From contig JAQWQC010000034.1 in NCBI GenBank assembly GCA_029245025.1, positions 124,001-188,000 on the forward strand: a stretch of DNA of 64,000 nt. Reading direction: 5' to 3'. The stretch's first letter is position 1; each line of letters opens with the position of its first letter. The translations under genes and the position numbers were made by a program. A model generated the notes under the pieces. That model had not been told where the DNA came from. It searched no databases and saw only the letters and a program-made list of their open reading frames with translations. This stretch comes from Rhodospirillaceae bacterium. Its GTDB lineage: Bacteria; Pseudomonadota; Alphaproteobacteria; Rhodospirillales; Rhodospirillaceae. Shown one piece after another: positions 29,196-37,549 of this stretch.

Positions 29196-32100
29196 TCAGG
29201 CCGTTTCGCGGAACGCTTCAGCTTCATTCAGATTGACCGAGACCAGCTTGGAGACTCCGCGTTCGGCCATTGTCACGCCGAACAAGCGGTCGACGCGGGC
29301 CATGCTCATCCGATGGTGGGTCACGACGATGACCCGGGTGCCTGTAGCTTTGGTGATCTCAGTAATCAGATTGCAGAATCGGTCGACGTTGGCGTCATCC
29401 AAAGGGGCGTCCACCTCGTCGAGGACGCAGATTGGGGCTGGATTGACCATAAATACTGCAAATAGAAGAGCTATGGCGGTTAGGGCTTGTTCTCCGCCGG
29501 ACAGCAACCCGAGATTCTGCAACCGTTTGCCGGGTGGGCTGGCCATAATTTCTAGACCCGCTTCCAGAGGGTCGTCGGCGTCGGTCAAAGACAAATGGGC
29601 TCTACCGCCACCAAAGAGGCTGGTGAATAAATTGCGGAAATGCCCATCAACTTCCTTGAAGGATTGCAGCAGGCGCTGGCGTCCTTCGCGATTGAGGCTG
29701 GAGATGCCGTCACGCAGGCGGGCAATTGCATTAATCAGGTCTTCCCGCTCGGTATTAAGGGTGTCGATCTGCTCGTTGAGTTCGGCGCTTTCCTGCTCGG
29801 CGCGGAGATTGATGGCCCCCATATTGTCGCGCTCACTGATAAGGCGCTGCAGGCTCTTCTCTGCTTTCTCGATCGATGGCGGCTCTTCACCGTCTTTGAG
29901 GCGGGTCTGGGCCCGCACGTCCGCGGGTGCACAACCAACTTTTTCTTCGATAGCTGCCGCAAGTGTTTCAATCGCTTGCTTTGCTTGGCTCACCGATGCC
30001 TCACGACGAACACGTTCTTCACGAGCGGTTGACGCACTTTGTTCTGCGTCTCTTAGGGCTTTGCTTGTTTCATGGAGCACTGCTTCGGCTCGGGTCAGCG
30101 CATCAGCGGCCGTGCGGCGGCCACCTTCCGCGTCCTCCAGTTGAAACATTAAAGCTTGGCGCTGTTCGGCGAGCGCTTCGGGTTTGCCCGCCAGTTCTTC
30201 GACCTCTCCAACCGAAGCGCCTTCCCGTTCTATCAAGGCCCCGAGTTGCTGCTCAGCTTCACTGCGACGGTTTGACCAGGATTGCGTGTCTTCCGCCAAA
30301 GCCGCTAGACGGCGCTGGCGTTCTTCAGAGGCACGGGTGAGAGCGTCATACGCTGCGCGTGCTTCCATGAGGTCATTGCGGCGGCCACCGAGTTGCCGTT
30401 GCAATTCAGACTGGCGATTCCGTTCAGTTGTTCCGTCACCCAGTTCGGCCAGCGTGTTATCTGCTTCACGTTCTTGTTGCCCTGCTTCGTCGCGCTCTCT
30501 GACCAGCGTTTTGTGGGTTTCTTCCAGGCTAGCAATCCGGCTTTCCAGGGCTGCGACCGTACGTTGCCGTTCAGCGAGAGCAGCGCGGGTTTTTTCCAGA
30601 GCTTGTTCTGCATCGCGGACTGTCGCGCGGCGTTCTTTCTCAGTTTCAGCTGCGGACGTGACACGATTGCGAGCAGCGACAGCTTTCTCTTCTGCAGTCT
30701 GGGAAGCGGCGCGACGAGTCCCGATTTCGTTGCGAAGCTCTTTGAGCCGGTTCTTGTGCTTCAGTCGCTGTGCGGCAGAGCTTGGCGCGCTTGACGCGCT
30801 CACAAAGCCATCCCAGCGCCACAAATCACCATCTTTAGTCACCAGTCTCTGGCCTGGCTTCAAAGAACTCAGAAGCGCTGCGCCCGCCTCTCGGTTCTCG
30901 ACAATGCCAACTTGTGACAAGCGGCGACTGAGTTTTTCAGGCGCTTGGACAACGGAGCCGAGCGGGCGTACCCCGCCGGGCAGCATAGGGGGTGGCGCAA
31001 ATGGCGGTAGGCTCGACCAATGTACCGGGGCGGTATCGTCGGCAGCTCCGCTGAGGTCATCACCTACTGCGGCGCCTAATGCTGGCTCGAAGCCTGGCTC
31101 CACGGTGACTGATTCGAGAATAGGACTCCAGGTTGCATCTGTTTCACGCTCTGCGAGCAGGCCTTCTAGTGCGACGATCTCAGCCTGCACTTTGGCTTCT
31201 TCGCCGCGGATTTCCTGTAGTTGATCGCGGGAGGTTTGATCTTCCTCCTGAGCAGATGCCCGGTTTGTTTCCGCATCTTCCCATTGGCTGCGCGCCAAGG
31301 CTAAGGCGTCTTCACATTGTTTCGCAGTTGTTTCTTCTGCTTGGAGGTCGAGTGCCGGTTGCGCCTGAATGCGGGTTTGATCTAATTGCTCTTCAACCTC
31401 TTCCAAGCGGCGCAAGGCGCGTCCACCGCGCAGCTTCGCTTCTGATTCTTTTTGGCGAGCGGTCGCGCGTGAGGATTCCGACTCTGCCAATGTTGCAGCT
31501 AGGCGCGAAATTTCTCCTTCGAGCCCTTCGACAGATTGTGCTGCGGCCTTGAGATTCGCTCGCGCTTGCTCAAGCGAATCTGCTTGGCTGGCCTGGGCTT
31601 CTTCAAGATTAGATCTCTCACCGTCGAGGCGATCGAGCGCCCCTTTGGCATCTGAGATGCGCTCCTTCTCGCGGAACATGTCATCCCGAAGTTGGGCAAG
31701 CCGTGTTTCCGCAGCTTCTTGCGCCGCTGCAAGGCGTTTCTCTTCTTCGTCTAGCTGTTCGCGGGCGAGGCTCAGGCGTTGGACTTTGGCTGCTTCTGCA
31801 GCTTCTGCCTGCCGGAGCGGCGGAACAGCTTCGGCTGCTGCTGTCTGGGCTATTGTCGCCTCAGCGACGATACCTGCTTTAGTCGCGACCTCTTGTTCCG
31901 CCAAAGTAAGTATTCCAACCGCACGACTGAGTTCGGCTTCTGCTGCTGTTTGGCGAATGGATAATACCAGGGCATCAGCGGCGCGAATAGAGTCGGAAAT
32001 GGTGCGGTATCGTGCAGCCTGCCGGGCCTGCTTTTTTAAATTTTGCAACTGAACGTCAAGCGCTTGGATGACGTCATCAAGCCGTTCGAGATTGGTCTCA

Positions 32101-32663
32101 GCCGCTTTGAGTCTTAGCTCTGCTTCGTGTCGCCGACTGTGGAGCCCCGTAATATTCGCGGCCTCTTCCAACAGGTGGCGGCGTTGGCCTGGCTTGGCGT
32201 TGATGATTGCACCGATGCGACCTTGGCTGACTAGCGCGGTCGATCGTGCGCCCGAAGCAAGATCTGCGAACAGCAACTGAACATCTTTAGCTCGGACATC
32301 ACGACCATTGACCCGGTACACCGATCCTTTGCCGCGTTCAATGCGTCGCGAAACTTCGAGTTCGTCTGTGTCGTTGAATTGTGACGTCGCGTCACGAGCC
32401 CGATTATCCATAATCAAGCTGACTTCGGCGATGTTCCGAGCTGGACGGTCTCGTGTCCCCCCAAAAATGATCTGGTCCATCTCTCCGCCGCGCATTTGCT
32501 TAGCAGAGGTTTCGCCCATCACCCAGCGCAGGGCTTCAACGAGGTTCGACTTACCGCAGCCGTTCGGGCCCACAACGCCTGTCATTCCCTTTTCGATAAC
32601 GAGGTCCGTGGGGTCGACAAAAGATTTAAAGCCGGTCAGGCGTAGCCGGGTAAATTCAACCAA
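29196..32663 (-). CDS. smc: Chromosome segregation protein SMC
   Basis: FTRLRLTGFKSFVDPTDLVIEKGMTGVVGPNGCGKSNLVEALRWVMGE Walker A, LLSGGEQALTAIALLFAVFMVNPAPICVLDEVDAPLDDANVDRF, long coiled coils. Confidence 0.97.
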   Translation of the reverse strand: MVEFTRLRLTGFKSFVDPTDLVIEKGMTGVVGPNGCGKSNLVEALRWVMGETSAKQMRGGEMDQIIFGGTRDRPARNIAEVSLIMDNRARDATSQFNDTDELEVSRRIERGKGSVYRVNGRDVRAKDVQLLFADLASGARSTALVSQGRIGAIINAKPGQRRHLLEEAANITGLHSRRHEAELRLKAAETNLERLDDVIQALDVQLQNLKKQARQAARYRTISDSIRAADALVLSIRQTAAEAELSRAVGILTLAEQEVATKAGIVAEATIAQTAAAEAVPPLRQAEAAEAAKVQRLSLAREQLDEEEKRLAAAQEAAETRLAQLRDDMFREKERISDAKGALDRLDGERSNLEEAQASQADSLEQARANLKAAAQSVEGLEGEISRLAATLAESESSRATARQKESEAKLRGGRALRRLEEVEEQLDQTRIQAQPALDLQAEETTAKQCEDALALARSQWEDAETNRASAQEEDQTSRDQLQEIRGEEAKVQAEIVALEGLLAERETDATWSPILESVTVEPGFEPALGAAVGDDLSGAADDTAPVHWSSLPPFAPPPMLPGGVRPLGSVVQAPEKLSRRLSQVGIVENREAGAALLSSLKPGQRLVTKDGDLWRWDGFVSASSAPSSAAQRLKHKNRLKELRNEIGTRRAASQTAEEKAVAARNRVTSAAETEKERRATVRDAEQALEKTRAALAERQRTVAALESRIASLEETHKTLVRERDEAGQQEREADNTLAELGDGTTERNRQSELQRQLGGRRNDLMEARAAYDALTRASEERQRRLAALAEDTQSWSNRRSEAEQQLGALIEREGASVGEVEELAGKPEALAEQRQALMFQLEDAEGGRRTAADALTRAEAVLHETSKALRDAEQSASTAREERVRREASVSQAKQAIETLAAAIEEKVGCAPADVRAQTRLKDGEEPPSIEKAEKSLQRLISERDNMGAINLRAEQESAELNEQIDTLNTEREDLINAIARLRDGISSLNREGRQRLLQSFKEVDGHFRNLFTSLFGGGRAHLSLTDADDPLEAGLEIMASPPGKRLQNLGLLSGGEQALTAIALLFAVFMVNPAPICVLDEVDAPLDDANVDRFCNLITEITKATGTRVIVVTHHRMSMARVDRLFGVTMAERGVSKLVSVNLNEAEAFRETA

Positions 32664-32723
32664 GGATCGGTTCTCCGCAGAAACGTGGTGTTACGGGTGG
32701 GTGATACAAGAAGGAAGGTGCGC

Positions 32724-33473
32724 TTATGAGTCTTTTTCCGCGAGTTTTTCATCTATGATTTTAGCCATGTAATCGTAGCCGCGATTGCCTTCGACTTTTA
32801 CGTCCTCGATAAAGAACGTTGGCGTTGACGCAATTTTATACCGATTGGTGCCAGTTTCTTGGCCCTCACGAATTGCGACCATGATGTTTTCATTCTCAAG
32901 GCAGGCGTTAACACCGTCTTCGTCGAGTCCTGCCAGTTTTGCATACGATGTAAGCGGTTCAATAGGGCGTTCCGACATGACCCAGGTGCCTTGTTGGCGG
33001 AACATTACGCTGATGAGTGCCTTACCGCGGTCACCATCAGCACAGCGCGCAAGCATGGCGCCAGCCATGGCCAAACCATCTAAGGGGAAGTCGCGAAAGA
33101 CCAATCGCACTTTGCCAGTGTCGATATAATTCTTCTTAATTTCTGGCAGCACGGCGTTGTGAAAGGACGCGCAGTGGCTACAGGTCAATGACGCGTATTC
33201 AACTATTGTTACAGGCGCCGCAGGGTCGCCATAAATCATTTCGCGATAAACCGGACCAGAAGTCTCAGTCGCTGCACCGTCGGCAGCTTGAGAGACCTGC
33301 TGGGTATTCGTCGACTTAATAGAGTCGGCAGTAGTGTTTTCGCTGGTTCCCATCTCGCTTTGGGCGGACGGGATATTTGGGTCTTGCGAATCTTCTTCTG
33401 AACAAGATGCGGTGCCGACCAGCGCAAGCATTACAGCGGCGCAGCCAAAAGCGGCGGAAGCAAACGGTTTCAC
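32724..33473 (-). CDS. DsbA-family thiol:disulfide oxidoreductase
   Basis: VTIVEYASLTCSHCASFHNAVLPEIKKNYIDTGKVRLVFRDFPLD with CSHC active site; ALVGTASC lipobox-like N-terminus. Confidence 0.92.
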   Translation of the reverse strand: MKPFASAAFGCAAVMLALVGTASCSEEDSQDPNIPSAQSEMGTSENTTADSIKSTNTQQVSQAADGAATETSGPVYREMIYGDPAAPVTIVEYASLTCSHCASFHNAVLPEIKKNYIDTGKVRLVFRDFPLDGLAMAGAMLARCADGDRGKALISVMFRQQGTWVMSERPIEPLTSYAKLAGLDEDGVNACLENENIMVAIREGQETGTNRYKIASTPTFFIEDVKVEGNRGYDYMAKIIDEKLAEKDS

Positions 33474-33659
33474 GGGTAATTCCTCACAATATGCAGTGGG
33501 TATAAAGCATCTTACGCACTAGGTGTTGAGTATTTTAGGCGGGCACTCCACTGGCGTGCAAGACCGCGACTGGTCAGGAGTACAGCGGAAACATTGTCAA
33601 ATGGAGGTCTTATCAGTCCCTAAAGAGTGCCGTTCATGCAAGGGAAATTCGCATAACAG

Positions 33660-33775
33660 ATCAAATATTTGTAAAATAGATAATTAGTAGGAATAGAAGT
33701 ATAATATAAATATATATTAAGAATAAAATCCTCAATATATATTTATAAATAGAAAAAATACCCTATTCGATTCTA
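33660..33775. repeat. Extremely AT-rich intergenic segment with a perfect 14-bp inverted repeat
   Basis: TATAAATATATATT (33705-33718) and AATATATATTTATA (33734-33747), 15-nt spacer; near-duplicate CTATTCGATT/CTATTCGAGA follows. Confidence 0.85.
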
Positions 33776-33882
33776 TTCGAGATTCTGTGACCGTGATCGC
33801 GGACAATATCTGAAGAGATCGTTTAGAGTTGGCTCTTAGGCGAATCCAATCATAAGAAACCAAGAAAGGGAGAACCTATGAG

Positions 33883-34559
33883 ATGTTCAACCTTACCTCG
33901 GGCGTGGCGCTGGTCACGGCGGCTGTTACAGCTGCAGGCCTGACGATGGTAGCCACTGACACCAAGGCTCGTGCTTTGGATTTATCGAATCCGAACGACG
34001 TTTTTTTGTTGAGCAGAAACTCAATTGCTCGCTGACTGGGGGCGAAACGATCGTCTACTGGTGGCAAGGTTCGGAGTATAGTCGCGTTCCATGATAAAGA
34101 GACCACCATCTCTTCAATGTCGCAGCCACGAACATGCGTGCTTGCAAAAACTTTGAAGATGAAAAGCGGGATCGTGGGTACCGTTCAGTTTCACGAGAAG
34201 TACTTTTTTATAAGGATCCAGGAACCAATAAGATTCTATGCATGTGGGTGAATCCCTGGACTGGCGAAGAACTCGAAGTGATGCAAGTGGCTAACGATCC
34301 TGTATACATGCGCTGGCCTTCGTACGCCTACTCTAAAGATGGTGAGGGCGGCACCTTCAATGCCACCATTGTTGGCAACCGTGGTTTCACAACCGGTGAG
34401 GCGCCGCTAGGCAACCATGAATGCTTTATTTCTTCACATACCCAGGGTTTAACAAAAAACGGCCCGCTGCGGGGGGGAAGCGGCAGGCCGTTCCACTTGG
34501 ATGCCCAACCATCCCGCCGCCTAAACGGGGAGGAGATCACGCCAGAATCATTAGATTAA
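33883..34559 (+). pseudogene. Decayed DUF1838-family gene (frameshift at T7 tract, adjacent TGA-TAA stops, divergent/truncated 3' end)
   Basis: MFNLTSGVALVTAAVTAAGL... then shifted VEQKLNCSLTGGETIVYWWQGSEYSRVP**RDHHLFNVAATNMRACKNFEDEKRDRGYRSVSREVLFYKDPGTNKILCMWVNPWTGEELEVMQVANDPVYMRWPSYAYSKDGEGG. Confidence 0.7.
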
Positions 34560-34596
34560 TATTTGGTCTTTTTGCCGATTATCCAGGGGGGCTGAA

Positions 34597-35127
34597 CTAG
34601 GGATTTTCTTTGGCCGCTGCAGCAGCTTCGGATTCACGCTTTTCCCTTAGGGTTCTGCCCTGTCCCTGGGCGAGGAGCCGCTCCAGGCCGTCTTCGTCTA
34701 ATTTCGTGATTGAGCCGATTGGGCAGCGATCAGGCAGTCCGCCACCATGACCGATCAAGATGGAATCGCCACCAAACCCGCACAAGCGTCCATTGTTTGA
34801 CGAAAAGCCAATGGTGTGTGCAAATCTTAAATTTTGGCACGGGCGGTCAAGTTGCAAATGATAGGGATGTTTGCGGCTCGGCGCCCAAACGATCAGATTG
34901 TGACGGTTCAAAGGTTTCCAATCGTACAGAGTGCGAAAGAAGATGCACTGGTTGGTTGTTTGCGGCAGGCTATCTGGGAACCGCTCCAGTATGTAACCTT
35001 CATCGTTCGCTGTTTTTGGCACACCCTCAGTCGCCGAGGTCTGGGCCAAAGTCGGAGCTGTTAGCCCAAACATAATCAAGGCCATGCAAGCGGCGATAAA
35101 TTGAGATCGGATTAGTGCGTCAATCAT
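34597..35127 (-). CDS. Secreted DUF6491-like protein
   Basis: Signal peptide (FGLTAPTLAQ) and W..L..HNLIVWAPSRKHPYHLQLDRPCQNLRFAHTIGFSSNNGRLCGFGGD...RCPIGSITKLD. Confidence 0.65.
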   Translation of the reverse strand: MIDALIRSQFIAACMALIMFGLTAPTLAQTSATEGVPKTANDEGYILERFPDSLPQTTNQCIFFRTLYDWKPLNRHNLIVWAPSRKHPYHLQLDRPCQNLRFAHTIGFSSNNGRLCGFGGDSILIGHGGGLPDRCPIGSITKLDEDGLERLLAQGQGRTLREKRESEAAAAAKENP

Positions 35128-35339
35128 ATCCTAAACCTCCTGCAAAGCTCGCTAACGACGTTATTTAGTTCTCGAGCGTGGCATTCGCTACGGTTTGAAC
35201 TCTTATCTTCTCTTGTACCAACATTATTGTAATTAAGAATATGGAAATTATAGGGCAGCCTTGGGCGCCATCTGTTCGGCGTTAGCGTGGCCTATAGGGG
35301 GTAATCGGGAGGTAATATTCACCAGGCCTGCGACTAGAG

Positions 35340-35786
35340 GCTGCAAACCGCAACAAGGACGCCAACGAAATCACTGTATTATCCCTGAACAGATAAGATG
35401 GGACTATCCTTTGCATCACTGAGCAGTTTTGAATACCCCGCGTTCGCTGCCAGCGCCCATTCGTCCGTTACCTGATAGTTGGTTCCGAAAGCCAAGCTGA
35501 TGTTTTTTTAACCTGAAGTTGCGGTGAACGCGGTCAGTCCTCAGGCCAAAGTCTGAGCGGCTGTGACCCCAAAGAAGGCACTCATGTAACTGATATCCGT
35601 CCAAGTGGTGCTCAGGTTGCCGGTGGCGGATATTTTTGCTGGCCGATAAATAACGAAACCTAAGTCACCCCCAACGTGCATACCCGAGTGGTCGCTGATC
35701 ACGTCGCTAATTGTCTCTATGATGTTACTCAATAGTCCGTCGATGGTCTGGGCGTGGGCTTGAGGCAGAGCCAGGCACAATAGCAC
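35340..35786 (-). pseudogene. MipA/OmpV-family outer-membrane protein remnant with three in-frame stops
   Basis: Continuous frame: MLLCLALPQAHAQTIDGLLSNIIETISDVISDHSGMHVGGDLGFVIYRPAKISATGNLSTTWTDISYMSAFFGVTAAQTLA*GLTAFTATSG*KNISLAFGTNYQVTDEWALAANAGYSKLLSDAKDSPILSVQG*YSDF; stops at 35541-35543, 35508-35510, 35379-35381. Confidence 0.7.
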
Positions 35787-35830
35787 GCCTAAAGAACCAA
35801 ATTTGTTCAGTTCTCGACCTGGGGTGTATC

Positions 35831-36352
35831 TTATCCGCGTTCCCTCAGTCGAGCGCCGAGGCGAGCCAAGGAGTTGCGTAATGCATCAGAGCCCAGGGCG
35901 CCGACCTCGGTCTCCGCATCGGCCAGGGCTTCGGACGAAATTGCCCGCGTTCGAGGGACAGGTGTCTTAGTATAGCGATGGGGTAGAGGGCCTTGGGTCA
36001 CTTTTATATCGCTTATTGCATTAGGGCCTAGGAAACCATTGAGCCGCTCTATAATTAATGGGACCTGAGGCTGGACCAGCGCAGCGGCAGCGCCACTGGC
36101 CACCCTAAGATATAATGTTCCATTGACGCGAGCGCCGCGATGAAACTGAACGCGCTCCGGTGACGTCGACGCCGCAAGTTCTGCGCCAACAAGTTCCGTC
36201 CAGCGTCCGATGACCTGTCCCGCGGAAAATCCTCGTTTCCCAAGCACAGGTCGAGCAACCCGTTCGGTCAGTGCTGCGATGCCAAGCAGGCCACGCGAGG
36301 TTCGGTCCGGGGTGCCGTTTTCATATGCTTTTCTTTTGGTTCTGGGGCTCAT
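35831..36352 (-). CDS. DUF721 (DciA-like) domain protein
   Basis: RGFSAGQVIGRWTELVGAELAASTSPERVQFHRGARVNGTLYLRVASGAAAALVQPQVPLIIERLNGFLGPNAI. ORF extends to 36400; MSPRTKRK at 36352 likely start. Confidence 0.85.
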   Translation of the reverse strand: MSPRTKRKAYENGTPDRTSRGLLGIAALTERVARPVLGKRGFSAGQVIGRWTELVGAELAASTSPERVQFHRGARVNGTLYLRVASGAAAALVQPQVPLIIERLNGFLGPNAISDIKVTQGPLPHRYTKTPVPRTRAISSEALADAETEVGALGSDALRNSLARLGARLRERG

Positions 36353-36421
36353 AGGCTCCAGTGTACCGCAGGACGACAGCTTTGCACGCGTCTCTATCAA
36401 GAAAATGGATGTTCACCAGGC

Positions 36422-37513
36422 ATGCCCGCCGCCAAATCCTCTAAGCCTCAGCCGACAGATCTTCTGGCCTGGTATGACCGTAATCGTCGCCGTTTGCCCT
36501 GGCGCACCTTGCCTGGGCAAAGGGCAGACCCCTACGCGGTTTGGCTAAGTGAAATCATGCTTCAGCAAACAACTGTAGCTGCGGTCAAGCCATATTTCGA
36601 GCGCTTCCTCTTACGCTGGCCGACACTAATCGCCCTTGCGTCCGCCGATCTTGATGATGTGCTGACCGAGTGGGCGGGGCTTGGCTATTACGCGCGCGCG
36701 CGAAACTTGCATGCTTGCGCGAAAGTGGTCACAGAAGAATACGGTGGAGTTTTTCCAAATACGGAAGCCGCTCTATTGGCTCTCCCTGGGATTGGCCCCT
36801 ACACGGCTGCGGCCGTCACCGCCATTGCATTCGGTCAAAAAGCTGTTGTAGTTGATGGCAATGTCGAGCGGGTGATGGCTCGTCTTTATGCTGTTGAAGC
36901 ACCATTGCCAGAGGTCAAATGTCAACTGAAAGAATTGGCGGCTGATCTAACGACGGACGAACGACCTGGCGATTACGCCCAAGCAGTTATGGATTTGGGG
37001 GCCACTGTATGTACGCCCAAGTCGCCGTCCTGTGTTCTTTGCCCGTGGCAAGAGCCGTGTCGCGCCCGCCACTTGGGAATTGCATCAGACCTGCCGCGCA
37101 AATCGCTCAAGAAAGAGAAGCGAACACGCCGGGGCGTATGTTTTTGGTTGACTCGGTCTGACGGCGCGATCTTGTTACATCGCCGCCCTACCAGAGGATT
37201 GCTGGGCGGTATGATGGAGATTCCATCGACGCCTTGGCGGAACAGCAGCTGGGTAAAGGAAGAGGCGAAAACTCACACCCCTGTCAATATCACGCAGTCG
37301 AAATGGCGTTCTTTAGAGGGTGTGGTCAGTCATACCTTCACCCACTTTCATCTCGAGCTCCAGGTCGATGCTGCCCCGGTTGCAAACTGGCGAGCCAAGG
37401 ACATTGGCCAGGATAAGGATTTCGTCTGGGCGCATCTGGATGCCCTGGGAGACTTTGCTTTGCCTTCTGTCATGCGCAAGGTGGTCAAACATGCCCTTAA
37501 CGTGGGATATTGA
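36422..37513 (+). CDS. mutY: A/G-specific adenine glycosylase
   Basis: WRTLPGQRADPYAVWLSEIMLQQTTVAAVKPYFERFLLRWP, ALPGIGPYTAAAVTAIAFGQKAVVVDGNVERVMARL, C-X6-C-X2-C-X5-C 4Fe-4S loop (CTPKSPSCVLCPWQEPC). Confidence 0.96.
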   Translation: MPAAKSSKPQPTDLLAWYDRNRRRLPWRTLPGQRADPYAVWLSEIMLQQTTVAAVKPYFERFLLRWPTLIALASADLDDVLTEWAGLGYYARARNLHACAKVVTEEYGGVFPNTEAALLALPGIGPYTAAAVTAIAFGQKAVVVDGNVERVMARLYAVEAPLPEVKCQLKELAADLTTDERPGDYAQAVMDLGATVCTPKSPSCVLCPWQEPCRARHLGIASDLPRKSLKKEKRTRRGVCFWLTRSDGAILLHRRPTRGLLGGMMEIPSTPWRNSSWVKEEAKTHTPVNITQSKWRSLEGVVSHTFTHFHLELQVDAAPVANWRAKDIGQDKDFVWAHLDALGDFALPSVMRKVVKHALNVGY

Positions 37514-37549
37514 GATTAGAACTAGTTTTGCGGGAAGGGGCCCTAGACG

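Noticed and set aside
29233-31224. Long + strand ORFs (303 aa and 346 aa) opposite smc
   Set aside because: Antisense shadows of the coiled-coil coding sequence; Ser/Arg/Ala-rich low-complexity translations with no domain.
34001-34007. Programmed frameshifting at T7 in the DUF1838-like gene
   Set aside because: Tandem TGA-TAA stops occur ~85 bp later in the shifted frame, so shifting would not yield a full protein; pseudogene or sequencing error is simpler.
35379-35543. Stop-codon recoding in the MipA/OmpV-like frame
   Set aside because: Both TGA and TAA are involved, and an internal deletion is also implied; degeneration is the simpler explanation.
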